Assembly (NCBI GenBank): GCA_963746885.1
Contig: CAVVDM010000016.1
Location: 98,016-162,015, forward strand
Reading direction: 5' to 3'
DNA length: 64,000 nt
From: DATARH01 sp963746885
GTDB lineage: Bacteria > Pseudomonadota > Alphaproteobacteria > ATCC43930 > CGMCC-115725
The position numbers and the translations under genes are program-made. Under the pieces are notes generated by a model, which did no database searches, was not told the DNA's origin, and worked only from the letters and a program-made list of their open reading frames with translations. Positions 30,224 to 39,259 of this stretch are shown piece by piece. Position 1 is the first letter of the stretch. Each line of letters begins with the position of its first letter.

Positions 30224-31213
30224 GTGCGGCCGAACGCCCCGCCCGAAGAGTTCGAGATCGGCTTCGCGGCGATTTGGCCGGCCGAGGATTCACGCCTGGA
30301 GCCGGCTCCCCCGACGGGGCCGCTGTGGTTCGAGTTCGAGGAGTTCGAGCGCCCGGAGCCGACGATCGCGCGCCCGGAACCGGGCAAGGGGCCACCCGTC
30401 GAGTTTGCGGAGGCCGAGCGGCTCGATCCGGAACGGACCGGGGAGGACCCGGATGACCAGCCGCCCGCGCTGCGCCGGCGCCCTGTCGCGATCAGCCTGC
30501 TGGGCTCGCTCTGCGTCCATCTACTGCCGCTGATCGTTCTGATCGCCGGCGGCACCGCGCCTGCCGCAACATCCGGGGCGATCCCCGTGCAGCTGGTGAT
30601 CGAATATCCGCCGGCGCCGGCAGCAACAGCGGCGTCCGGCGAGGCTGTACCGGAAACCGAAACGACGAGTAACGCAGCCCCGCAGCCCGGTGCGCCGGCC
30701 GCTGCCGCAGCTTCTCCCCGAGTGCCGCAGGTCGCGGCTGCCGCGACCGCGGCGTCACTTCCCAAGCCCGCCCCACCGCCTGCCGTAAGGCGTTCCCGGG
30801 CCGCGCACAGAAGCCGCCGCCCGCCGCCGTCCGTCACGGCGGCTGCGTCTGCTCTGCCGCCGGCCGAAACAGCGTATCAGCCGCCGCCACCGGGGCGGGC
30901 GGCGGGCTCGGCCATGACGGGCGAACAGTATTTCGCCTACCTCGTCACGCTGACGCGGCGTCACTTCGACCTGCTGCCGCTGAGCCTGATCGGCGGCCGC
31001 CGCGGCACGACCAAGGTTTCGGTGCTGGTGCTCAGCGACGGCACGATTGCGCGAATCGGCATTGCGCAAAGCTCGGGCTACCCCGACATCGACGCGCGGA
31101 TCGGGCGCATGGTGGCCGCGGTCGGGCATTTCCCGCCATTGCCGTCAACCTTCAAGGGGCCGAGCACCGAGCTCGATTTATCGCTGCGCTTCCCCGACGC
31201 GCTTCAGCGATAG
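30224..31213 (+). CDS. TonB-like energy transducer with cytoplasmic extension, copy 2
   Basis: About 329 residues in the same layout as the preceding gene. The cytoplasmic part is about 90 residues and very Glu/Pro-rich (FEFEEFERPEPTIARPEPGK). The membrane helix VAISLLGSLCVHLLPLIVLI again carries S-x3-H. Then come an Ala/Pro-rich spacer and a C-terminal TonB domain (TKVSVLVLSDGTIARIGIAQ, SSGYPDIDARIGRMVAAVG, FPPLPSTFKG). I chose GTG 30224 because it gives VRPN, parallel to VRPD in copy 1; TTG 30218 is possible. The spacer lacks the PTKVA repeats. The DGTIARI...QSSGYPDID core is nearly identical between copies, so this is a tandem duplication that has diverged mainly outside the C-terminal domain. 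Confidence 0.8.
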   Translation: MRPNAPPEEFEIGFAAIWPAEDSRLEPAPPTGPLWFEFEEFERPEPTIARPEPGKGPPVEFAEAERLDPERTGEDPDDQPPALRRRPVAISLLGSLCVHLLPLIVLIAGGTAPAATSGAIPVQLVIEYPPAPAATAASGEAVPETETTSNAAPQPGAPAAAAASPRVPQVAAAATAASLPKPAPPPAVRRSRAAHRSRRPPPSVTAAASALPPAETAYQPPPPGRAAGSAMTGEQYFAYLVTLTRRHFDLLPLSLIGGRRGTTKVSVLVLSDGTIARIGIAQSSGYPDIDARIGRMVAAVGHFPPLPSTFKGPSTELDLSLRFPDALQR

Positions 31214-31227
31214 GATTGCCGCCGATA

Positions 31228-32030
31228 TTACACCGTGGGAGCCGCGTCGCCGCCAAGCCAGTCGAGCGCGGCGCGCAGCCGCACCACCTCGCCGATGACG
31301 ATGATGGTCGGTGCTTCGATGCCTGCTCCTGCGGCGCCGGCGGCAGCCGCTGCCAGCGACGATACGACGACGCGCTGGGCCGCTGTCGTCGCCTTGCTGA
31401 CGATCGCGAGCGGCTCGTCGGCGGCTCGCCCGGCCGCGATCAGGCGCGCCGCGATGCGCGCCAGGTGGGGCAACGCCATGTACAGCACGATGACCGGCGA
31501 GCCGCGGGCGATCGCCGCCCAGTCGACCCGCTCCGGCACCGCGCCGCCGCTGTCGTGCCCGGTGACAAAGGTGACGGCGGAGGCGATGTCGCGATGCGTC
31601 ACCGGGATGCCGGCATAGGCGAGGCCGCCGATCCCGGCGGTGATGCCGGGAACGATGCGAAACGGGATGTCGCGCCGCGGCCAGCGCCAGCGCCTCCTCG
31701 CCGCCGCGCCCGAACACGCAGGGGTCGCCGCCCTTGAGGCGCAGCACGCGGTGCCCGTCCCGTGCCAGCCGGATCAAGCGGGCCGAGATGTCGGGCTGGC
31801 GCGGCGACGGCCGCCCGCCGCGCTTGCCGGCCGAATTCGAGCGCGGCGCCGGGCCGAGCCAGGTCGAGGATGCGGGGGTCGACGAGCGCGTCGTAAACGA
31901 CGCTGTCGGCATGGTCGAGCGCGTGCAGTGCCAGCGCCGAGAGCAGCCCCGGATCGCCCGGCCCGGCGCCGACCAGCCAGACGCTGCCGGAAGCAAAGTC
32001 CGGAAGCTGGAGACGCGCGCTGTCGATCAC
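31228..32030 (-). CDS. cobA: Uroporphyrinogen-III C-methyltransferase (two frameshifts)
   Basis: SUMT uses two SAM to turn uroporphyrinogen III into precorrin-2, the entry to cobalamin and sirohaem. Motifs: VWLVGAGPGDPGLLS near residue 18, ADSVVYDALVDP, LIRLARDGHRVLRLKGGDP and VFGRGGEEALALA, IPVTHRDIASAVTFVTGHD and VLYMALPHL. Breaks near 31822 and 31675 are each one extra base. There is no CysG-type dehydrogenase domain. It is divergent from cbiD with only 66 bp between the starts, which is too short for a classical cobalamin riboswitch. The symbol cobA is used in the Pseudomonas denitrificans sense (sumT). Confidence 0.88.
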
Positions 32031-32096
32031 GCAGCAACCCTATAGAAGCCCTACGCCCAAAGGTAGTCAGGGGCAGCCGTTTTGCTAAGATCACCC

Positions 32097-33195
32097 ATGG
32101 CTCGGGATCAGACGGTGCCGCTGCGGCGCGGCTGGACCACCGGCGCCTGCGCCGCGGCAGCGGCGGGCGCGGCGTTTGCCCGCGCTGTTGACCGGCCATT
32201 TTCCCGACCCCGTCACGATCCGCCTGCCGCGCGGCCAGCGGCCGAGCTTTCCGCTGGCTCTTGCCGAATACGATTGCGGGCGCGCCCGTGCCGGCATCGT
32301 CAAGGATGCCGGCGACGATCCCGATGTGACGCATGGCGCGCTGATCATCGCCGAGCTTGCCTGGGCGGCGCCCGGTTCCGGCATCGGGTTCCGCGCCGGC
32401 GCGGGGGTCGGCACGGTGACCCGGCCCGGCCTGCCGCTTGCCGTCGGCGAGCCGGCGATCAACCCGGCGCCGCGCGCGATGATTCGTGAGACGCTGGCCG
32501 ACCTCGCCGAGGCCAACGGCGCGCCGCCGCCCAACGTCACCGTGACGCTGGCGATCCCCGGCGGCGAGTTGCTTGCCGAGAAGACGATGAACGCACGACT
32601 CGGCATTGTCGGCGGGCTGTCGGTGCTCGGCACCACCGGGGTTGTCGTGCCCTATTCCTGCGCCTCGTGGATTCATGCGATCCACCGCGGCATCGACGTC
32701 GCCCGCGCCGCCGGAATCGATCACCTCGCCGCCGCCACCGGCACGACATCGGAGCGGGCGGTGCAGCGCCTCTACGAGCTGCCCGAGCAGGCGCTGATCG
32801 ACATGGGCGATTTCGTCGGCGGCACGCTCAAATACCTGCGCCGGCATCCGGTGGCGCGGCTGACATTGGCCGGCGGGTTTGCCAAGTTCGCCAAGCTCGC
32901 CGCCGGCCACCTCGATCTGCATTCGAGCCGCAGCCGGGTCGACCCCGCCGCGCTCGCTGGCCAGCTCGCTGCCCTCGGGGCCGATCCGGACGCCGTCGCC
33001 GCCGCGTCGCAGGGGGGCAGCGCCGCTGCGGTGCTCGACCTTGCCGGCCCGCGCCGGGCGATGCTCGCCGAGACGGTGGCGCGCCAGGCGCGCGAGGTGG
33101 CGCTGGCGACGCTGTGCGGCGCGACGGCGGTCGAGGTCGCGATCGTCGATCGCAGCGGCGATATCATCGCGCATGCCGGCGGGGCGCTGCGATGA
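32097..33195 (+). CDS. cbiD: Cobalt-precorrin-5B C1-methyltransferase CbiD (one frameshift)
   Basis: CbiD methylates C1 of the corrin ring. The family hallmark RRGWTTGACAAAAAGAAF is at residue 9, followed after the break by FPDPVTIRLPRG, AGIVKDAGDDPDVTHGALI, GVGTVTRPGLPLAVGEPAINP, NARLGIVGGLSVLGTTGVVVPYS-type residues, and LTLAGGFAKFAKLAAGHLD. One extra base near 32185-32190 breaks the frame. CbiD is best known from the anaerobic pathway; many alphaproteobacteria use it with otherwise aerobic-type enzymes, which fits the CobK and CobT neighbours. The TGA overlaps the cobK ATG. Confidence 0.92.
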
Positions 33196-33972
33196 CCGGC
33201 CGGCAACTGCTGATTCTCGGCGGCACCGGCGAGGCGGCGGCGCTGGCGCGTGGGGCGCTCGCCCGCTTCGGTGAAGCGCTGACCGTGACGACGGCGCTGG
33301 CCGGCCGCACCCGCCACCCCGGCCCGATCACCGGGCAGGTGCGGATCGGCGGCTTTGGCGGGCCGGCCGGGCTCGCCGAGCTACCTGATCGATCACCAGA
33401 TCGACCGGCTGATCGACGCAACCCACCCGTTTGCCGCCAAGATCTCGCGAACCGCCCGGTTTGCCGCCGAGCGGACCGGAGCGCCGCGGCTGCTCCTGTT
33501 GCGCCCGCCCTGGCGCCGCCAGCCACTCGACCGCTGGATCGAGGTCGACAGTATCGAGGCTGCCGCGCTGCTGGTCGGCCGGGTCGGCCGGCGCGCTTGG
33601 CTGACGGTCGGCAGCGGCGGGATTGCAGCCTTCGCCGCGACCACCGGGGTGCGCTTTGTCGTGCGCCTGATCGAGCCCCCGCGAGACGCGCTGCCATTGC
33701 CTTGGCATCAAATCGTGCTCGGGCGCGGGCCGTTCAGCGTGGTCGAGGAACTGCACACGCTGCAGCGCCACGCGATCGATGTCCTGGTGTGCAAGGCGAG
33801 CGGCGGGGCGGCCACCGAGGCGAAGCTGATCGCGGCCCGCGAGCTGAGCATCCCCGTCATCATGGTGCGCCGCCCGCCGCGCGAGCCCGGCCCTGCCGTC
33901 GAGACCGTGGAGGCCGCGCTCGACTGGCTCGCCGGCCTCGATCGCCCGACCCAAGCGAGGATCCCGTCATGA
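33192..33972 (+). CDS. cobK: Precorrin-6A reductase CobK/CbiJ (one frameshift)
   Basis: NADPH-dependent reductase of corrin ring synthesis. Motifs: LLILGGTGEAAALARGAL at the start, RIGGFGGPAGLAEYL, LIDATHPFAAKISRTARFAA (the DATHPFA signature), PWRRQPLDRWIEVDS, LTVGSGG, and CKASGGAATEAKLIAARELSIPVIMVRRP split across two segments. The frame breaks near 33381, where GAGCTACCTG has an extra C. It overlaps cbiD upstream (ATGA 33192) and the ankyrin gene downstream (ATGA 33969). Confidence 0.92.
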
Positions 33973-34544
33973 CCGCTGGTCCGGTCCGGCTTCTGGCCGC
34001 CGTCGCCCTGGCATCGCTGTTATGGGGGCCGCCGGCGCGCGCCGATATCGCGCTGTTCGGCACCTATTGGGACAATATCGCGCGCGCCGCCGCGCAAAAC
34101 GACGCCGACCAGGTGCGCCAGCTTCTGGGAAAAGACCATAGCCCCAACCAGGAGGATGAAAACGGCCGCACCGGGCTGCACATCGCCGCGATGAACGGCA
34201 ATCTTCAGATCGCGGCGATCCTGATCAAGGCCGGCGCAAATCTCAACGCCCGCGACAAGCTCGGCAACACGGCATTGCACTACGCCACCGACCGCAACCA
34301 GGTCGACATGGCGCAGCTCCTGCTCGATGTCGGCGCCGAGGTCGATCCGCAGAACCGCAACGGCATGACGCCGCTGATGCTTGCGGCAAGCCGCGGCAAT
34401 ATCGAGATCGTCCGAGCATTGCTCGCCAAGGGGGCCAACCCGCGGCAGAGCGATTTTACCGGCCGCGACGCGATCGGCTGGGTCGGGCAGAACCACCACA
34501 CGGCGATCGTTCAGATGCTGGAACGCGCCAGCCCCAAGCGCTGA
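33969..34544 (+). CDS. Exported ankyrin-repeat protein in the cobalamin operon
   Basis: A 191-residue precursor with a clear signal peptide (VRLLAAVALASLLWGPPARA, cleavage near residue 26), then about four ankyrin repeats: NEDENGRTGLHIAAMNGNLQ-like (as QEDENGRTGLHIAAMNGNLQ), LIKAGANLNARDKLGNTALH, LLLDVGAEVDPQNRNGMTPL and LLAKGANPRQSDFTGRDAIG. It should be a small periplasmic protein-binding module. It overlaps cobK by ATGA and is followed after 29 bp by cobT, so it is co-transcribed with cobalamin genes; nothing in its sequence suggests an enzyme. A role in B12 metabolism is not established and it may simply be a passenger. Confidence 0.88.
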   Translation: MTAGPVRLLAAVALASLLWGPPARADIALFGTYWDNIARAAAQNDADQVRQLLGKDHSPNQEDENGRTGLHIAAMNGNLQIAAILIKAGANLNARDKLGNTALHYATDRNQVDMAQLLLDVGAEVDPQNRNGMTPLMLAASRGNIEIVRALLAKGANPRQSDFTGRDAIGWVGQNHHTAIVQMLERASPKR

Positions 34545-34573
34545 CCCCCCTAAAGCCGCAGTTGGAGAGACTT

Positions 34574-35592
34574 ATGCCCGAGCCGATGGCTCGCCTCGAC
34601 GAAATCCGTGCCCTGATGGCGCACCTGCCCGGCCCCGACCTCGATGCCGGCAGCGCGGCGACGAGCCGCGAGCGCCAGCTTACCAAACCCGCCGGCGCGT
34701 TGGGCCGGCTCGAGGAATTGGTATCTGGCTTGCCACCTGGCAGGGGCGCCACCCGCCGCGTGTCGACCATCCCCGGGTTGTCGTGTTCGCGGCCAATCAC
34801 GGCGTCGCGGCGCGCGGCGTCTCGGCCTATCCCGCGGCGGTGACGGCGCAGATGGTGCAGAACTTCATCGCCGGCGGCGCCGCGGTCAACCAGCTGTGCC
34901 GCATCGTCGACGCCGATCTGCGGGTCTACGAGATGAACCTCGACACCCCGACCGGCGACATCGTCGACGGCCCGGCGATGAGCGAGGAGGAATGCGCCCA
35001 CGCGATCGCCTACGGCATGATGGCGGTCGAGCCCGGGATCGACGCGCTCGCAATCGGCGAGATGGGCATCGCCAACACGACGGTAGCGGCAGCATTGTGC
35101 CTGGGGCTGTTTGGCGGCGACGCGGCGGACTGGACCGGGCCCGGCACCGGCGTCGCCGGCGCCGCGCTCGACCGCAAGCGCGAGGTTGTCGCCGCTGCGG
35201 TCGCTCGACACCGGCCAGCAGCAGGTGATCCGTTCGACGTGTTATGCGGGCTGGGCGGGCTCGAATTTGCCGCGATGGCCGGGGCGATCCTGGCGGCGCG
35301 GATGGGGCGGGTGCCGGTCGTGCTCGACGGGTTCTGCGCCGGCGCTGCCGCGGCAGTGCTCTATGCGGCCGATCGGCAGGCCCTCGACCATTGCGTCGCC
35401 GGCCACGTCTCGGCCGAGCCCGGCCATCGCCGCCTGCTCGACAAGCTTGGCAAGGCGCCGCTCCTCGACCTCGGCATGCGATTGGGCGAAGCCTCGGGCG
35501 CGACGCTGGCGCTGTCGCTGCTCAAGGCCGCGGCCGCCTGCCACGCGGGCATGGCCACCTTCGCCGACGCCGGCGTCAGCGGCCCGGGCTGA
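34574..35592 (+). CDS. cobT: Nicotinate-nucleotide--dimethylbenzimidazole phosphoribosyltransferase CobT (one frameshift)
   Basis: CobT makes alpha-ribazole phosphate for the lower ligand of cobalamin. ATG 34574 has GGAGAG just upstream. Motifs: RERQLTKPAGALGRLEEL, then after the break TWQGRHPPRVDHPRVVVFAA, NHGVAARGVSAYP, FIAGGAAVNQLCR, IGEMGIANTTVAAAL, LCGLGGLEFAAMAGAI, VLDGFCAGAAA and HVSAEPGHRRLL. The frame breaks near 34717, best explained by one missing base (GGTATC for GGCTATC-like), giving LAIWLATWQ. The stop lies one base from the stop of the convergent permease gene. Confidence 0.92.
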
Positions 35593-35593
35593 G

Positions 35594-36387
35594 CTATTCC
35601 CCCATCTGCAACAGGGCGCCGCGGCGGCGGGCGTCGCGGAAGGCGATGAAGAAGATCGCCGTGCCCGCAACCAGCAGGACGAGGTCGAGCGCCACCGCGC
35701 TGAGGAAATAATCGAGGCGGAAGGTGTGCTCGAACAGCACCGCGCGCATGCCCTCGAAGACGTGGGTCGAGGGCAATGCCCAGGCGACCGGCTGCAGCCA
35801 GGACGGCAGGATGCTGACCGGGTAATAGACGCAGCTAAGCGGCGCCAGCGCGAAGATGACGGTCCAGGCGAGGCTCTCGGCGCCCAGGCCGTGGCGCAGG
35901 ATGCCGCCGCAGATCGCCAGCCCCAACGCCCAGCCCATCACCATCAGCACCGCGATGAAGGCGATCAGCGGCGGCCCCATGTCGAAGATCGAGTAATGGT
36001 AAAGCGGGATCGCCAGCAGCGTCGCCGGCACGATCCCGATCGACGCCCGGATCACGCTCATCGCCAGCAACGACAGCACCCACTCGTAGGGCCGCAGCGG
36101 CGTCACGAACAGCTGGCCGAGGTTGCGCGCCCACATCTCCTCGAGAAACGACATCGACAGCCCGAGCTGGCTGCGGAACAGCAGGTCCCACAGCATCACC
36201 GCGGCGAGCAGGACGCCGAAGGCCTGCGCGACATAGGAGCTGTTCTGGCGCAGGAACTGGCTCATGAAGCCCCAGATCATCATCTGCAGGGTCGGCCAGT
36301 ACAGCAGCTCGATCATGCGCGGCCACGAGCTCTGAGCATGTAGAGATAGCGCAGCAGCATCGCCCACACCCGCGCCGGCGAGAACAT
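35594..36387 (-). CDS. ABC-2 type exporter permease (one frameshift)
   Basis: About 265 residues with six hydrophobic segments. ATG 36387 gives FSPARVWAMLLRYLYML, then a break near 36330 (probably one missing base) leads to SWPRMIELLYWPTLQMMIWG, a start typical of ABC-2 exporters. Later segments include QAFGVLLAAVMLWDLLFRS, LGLSMSFLEEMWARNLGQLF, SVIRASIGIVPATLLAIPLY, LIAFIAVLMVMGWALGLAIC and ALDLVLLVAGTAIFFIAFRD. A GTG at 36425 overlapping the ATPase stop is an alternative start needing another frame correction. Paired with the ATPase just upstream; substrate unknown. Confidence 0.82.
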
Positions 36388-36421
36388 GCGCTTCGCCGAA
36401 ATGCCGGATCTGCGCGGTTGC

Positions 36422-37180
36422 TCACGCGACCGGCTCCAATGCCGATGCCGTGGTTGTGTCGCGCGCGATGTCCAGGAACACCTCCTCGAGATTGCTGCGG
36501 CCGTAGCGGTCGATCAGCTCGTCCGGGCTGCCGCGGTCGACGATGCGCCCGGCCTTCATCATCAACACCTGCGAGCACAGCCGCTCGACCTCGGCCATGT
36601 TGTGCGAGGCCAGCAGGATCGTCGCGCCGCTGCGGGCGCGATAATCCTCGAGATAGCTGCGCACCCAGTCGCCGGTGTCGGGGTCGAGCGAGGCGGTCGG
36701 CTCGTCGAGCAGCAGCAGCTCGGGCTCGTTCAGCAGCGCCTTGGCGAGCGCGACCCGGGTCTTCTGGCCGGACGACAATTTGCCGGCCGGGCGGTCGAGC
36801 AGCGGCGCGAACTGCAGATCCTCGGCGAGCTGCGCGATGCGTTCGGCGCGCCGCTTCAGTCCGTAGAGCCGGGCGTAGATCGCCAGGTTCTGGCGCACGG
36901 TGAGCCGATGCGGCAGGTCGACATAGGGCGAGGAGAAATTCATCCGCGGCAGTACGCGGTAGCGGTGCCGCAACACGTCCTCGCCGAACACCTGGATCGT
37001 GCCGGAGGTCGGCAGCAGCAGGCCGAGCAGGATCGACAGCGTCGTCGTCTTGCCGGCGCCGTTGCCGCCGAGCAGCGCCGCGGTGACGCCGCGCTCGACG
37101 GCAAAGCTGATCCCGTCCACGGCAACGGTGCTGCCATAGTGCTTGACGAGATGGTCAACAAGGATGACGGGTTCGGGCAT
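36422..37180 (-). CDS. ABC exporter ATP-binding protein
   Basis: Intact 252-residue ATPase for the adjacent permease. Walker A is GGNGAGKTTTLSIL near residue 42, the Q-loop region is MNFSSPYVDLPHRLTVRQNL, the signature is LSSGQKTRVALAKALL, Walker B is LLLLDEPTASLDPDTG and the H-loop LLASHNMAEVERL. I start at ATG 37180 (MPEPVILVDHLVKHYG); the frame runs on upstream to 37282 without similarity. It is divergent from the regB gene, 88 bp away. The family exports lipids, drugs or polysaccharides; the substrate cannot be told here. Confidence 0.88.
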   Translation of the reverse strand: MPEPVILVDHLVKHYGSTVAVDGISFAVERGVTAALLGGNGAGKTTTLSILLGLLLPTSGTIQVFGEDVLRHRYRVLPRMNFSSPYVDLPHRLTVRQNLAIYARLYGLKRRAERIAQLAEDLQFAPLLDRPAGKLSSGQKTRVALAKALLNEPELLLLDEPTASLDPDTGDWVRSYLEDYRARSGATILLASHNMAEVERLCSQVLMMKAGRIVDRGSPDELIDRYGRSNLEEVFLDIARDTTTASALEPVA

Positions 37181-37268
37181 CCGCCCTATATGGCCCATCA
37201 GCAGCGGATCGGCCAGGGGAGCCGACGTGCCGCCGACCCGAACCGGCCGGCCCACAGGAGACAACCCG

Positions 37269-38617
37269 GTGAATCTCGCCAATCTGAGTGCGCTCCCCGA
37301 GCCGCGTGTCGCTTTCGACCGGATCAGCCTGCGCCGCCTGGTGCTGATCCGCTGGGTCGCGATCGCCGGGCAGGCGGTGACGCTGCTGATCGTGCATTAC
37401 GCCTTCGCCTTCCGGCTGCCGCTGGTGCCGGCGCTCGGTGTCGTCGGCTGCTCGGTGATGCTCAATCTGCTGATCATTCTCAATCGCCGCGCGGCAACCC
37501 GGCTCGGCGAGCGCGAGGCGGCGCTGTTCCTCGGCTACGACCTCGTCCAGCTCGCCGCCCTGCTCTACCTGACCGGCGGGCTGGAAAATCCGTTCGCGAT
37601 CCTGATCCTGGCGCCGGTAACGGTCGCGGCGACGGTGCTGTCGCGGCGCCCGGTCATCGCGCTCGCGGTGTTTGCCGTCGCCGTCATCACGGTGCTGGCG
37701 CTGTGGCACATGCCGCTGCCGTGGCGCACCGTGCCGCTGTTGTTTCCGCCGCGAGCTGGTGCTCGGGCTGTGGACGGCGCTGGTGCTCGCGACCGTGTTC
37801 ATCGGCGGCTATACCTGGAGCGTCGCCGAGGAGGCGCGGCGGCTGCGCGACGCGGTCGCCGCGACGCAGCTGGCGCTGGCGCGCGAGCAGCGGGTCTCGG
37901 CGGTTGGCGCATTGGCGGCGGCGGCGGCGCACGAGCTCGGCAGCCCGCTGGCGACGATCGCGGTCGTCGCCCGGGAGCTGGTGCGCGACCTGCCGGCCGG
38001 CTCGCCGCATGCCGAAGACGCCCAGCTGCTGCTGAGCCAGTCCGAGCGGTGCCGCCAGATCCTGGCGGAGCTGGCGCATCATCCCGACGAGGAGGGCGCC
38101 TCGCCCTACACGCGGCTGCCGATCTCGGCACTGGTCGAGGCCGCCGGCGCCCTGTACCACGACCCGCGCGTGCGCCTGATCTTCGCCACGACCGGCGAGC
38201 CTGCCGACCGACGAGCCGCTGGTGCGGCGCAGCCCGGAGATCATGCACGGGCTCAACAACCTGATCCAGAACGCCGTGCAGTTCGCCCGCAACGAGGTCA
38301 GCGTGACGATCCATTGGGACGAGACGGCGGTCACCGTCGAGATCGCCGATGACGGGCCGGGCTTTCCGGCGCATCTGCTCGGCCGGCTCGGCGAGCCGTA
38401 TCTGTCGACCCGTGCCGGCGCCTCGAACCATATGGGACTCGGCATCTTCATCGCGCAAAGCCTGTTGGAGCGCAGCGGCGCGCAGCTGACCTTCGATAAT
38501 CTGATCGAAGGCGGCGCAGATGTTGTCATTTCGTGGAACCGTGCCAATTTGGAGGCAGTAACGCGACCTGATGCCGCGGCGACGATTGGACGCAGGCGGG
38601 GCGCAGCGCGGCAATGA
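37269..38617 (+). CDS. regB: Redox-sensing histidine kinase RegB/PrrB/ActS-like (two frameshifts)
   Basis: Global redox kinase of alphaproteobacteria. GTG 37269 has AGGAGA upstream. Six membrane segments fill the first 190 residues; between them lies TGGLENPFAI, matching the GGxxNPF quinone-sensing motif of RegB. The H-box is AAAAHELGSPLATIAVV with the phosphorylated His near residue 220, followed by a Cys in QSERCRQILAEL at the position of the redox-active RegB cysteine. The N, G1 and G2 boxes are LNNLIQNAVQFA, ADDGPGFP and MGLGIF. Breaks near 37752 and 38210 are single extra bases. The stop overlaps the regA ATG. There is no senC between them. Confidence 0.9.
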
Positions 38618-39231
38618 GAGGCAAACGGTATGAATTCAACGATCGACCCCATCACACGACCGGCACCGAGGCCGAGGCCCCGCCGCTGCACGGCCTGCCC
38701 GAAACCGACCGGACGCTGCTGATCGTCGATGACGACGCGCCGTTGTGCCAACGCCTCGCGCGTGCGATGGAGCGGCGCGGCTTTGTCGTGTCGACCGCCG
38801 ACACGGTCGCCTCGGGTATCGCCGCCGCGACGGCGCACCCGCCGGCCTTCGCCGTGGTCGATCTGCGCCTGGGCGATGGCAGCGGGCTCGAGGTCGTCAG
38901 CGCATTGCGCAGCGCGCGGCCCGGCGCCCGCATCGTCGTGCTGACCGGCTACGGCAACATCGCCACCGCGGTCGCGGCGGTGAAGGCCGGGGCGGTCGAC
39001 TACCTGCCGAAGCCGGCCGACGCCGATGCCGTCGAGCGCGCGCTGCTGGCCCGCGAAGGCGAGACGCCGGAGCCGCCCGAAGACCCGATGTCGGCCGACC
39101 GGGTGCGCTGGGAGCACATTCAGCGGATCTTCGAATTGTGCGACCGCAACGTCTCGGAAACCGCGCGGCGCCTCAAAATGCACCGCCGCACCCTGCAGCG
39201 CATCCTCTCCAAGCACGCCCCGCGGAACTAG
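38614..39231 (+). CDS. regA: Response regulator RegA/PrrA/ActR-like
   Basis: Intact 205-residue partner of the kinase upstream, coupled by ATGA. The receiver domain has LLIVDDDAPLCQRLARAMER, the phosphorylated Asp in AVVDLRLGDGSG near residue 82, the Thr in VVLTGYGNIATA and the Lys in DYLPKPAD. The C-terminal Fis-like helix-turn-helix ELCDRNVSETARRLKMHRRT followed by LQRILSKHAPR is nearly invariant in RegA proteins. In the family it activates or represses genes for respiration, photosynthesis, carbon and nitrogen fixation by redox state. No photosynthesis genes are in the window. Confidence 0.93.
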   Translation: MRGKRYEFNDRPHHTTGTEAEAPPLHGLPETDRTLLIVDDDAPLCQRLARAMERRGFVVSTADTVASGIAAATAHPPAFAVVDLRLGDGSGLEVVSALRSARPGARIVVLTGYGNIATAVAAVKAGAVDYLPKPADADAVERALLAREGETPEPPEDPMSADRVRWEHIQRIFELCDRNVSETARRLKMHRRTLQRILSKHAPRN

Positions 39232-39259
39232 GCTCGCGGAACTAGGCGAGCGAGCGAAA

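Noticed and set aside
32031..32096. Cobalamin riboswitch between the cobA and cbiD starts
   Set aside because: Only 66 bp lie between the divergent starts, too short for the aptamer, and no B12-box-like core was recognised.
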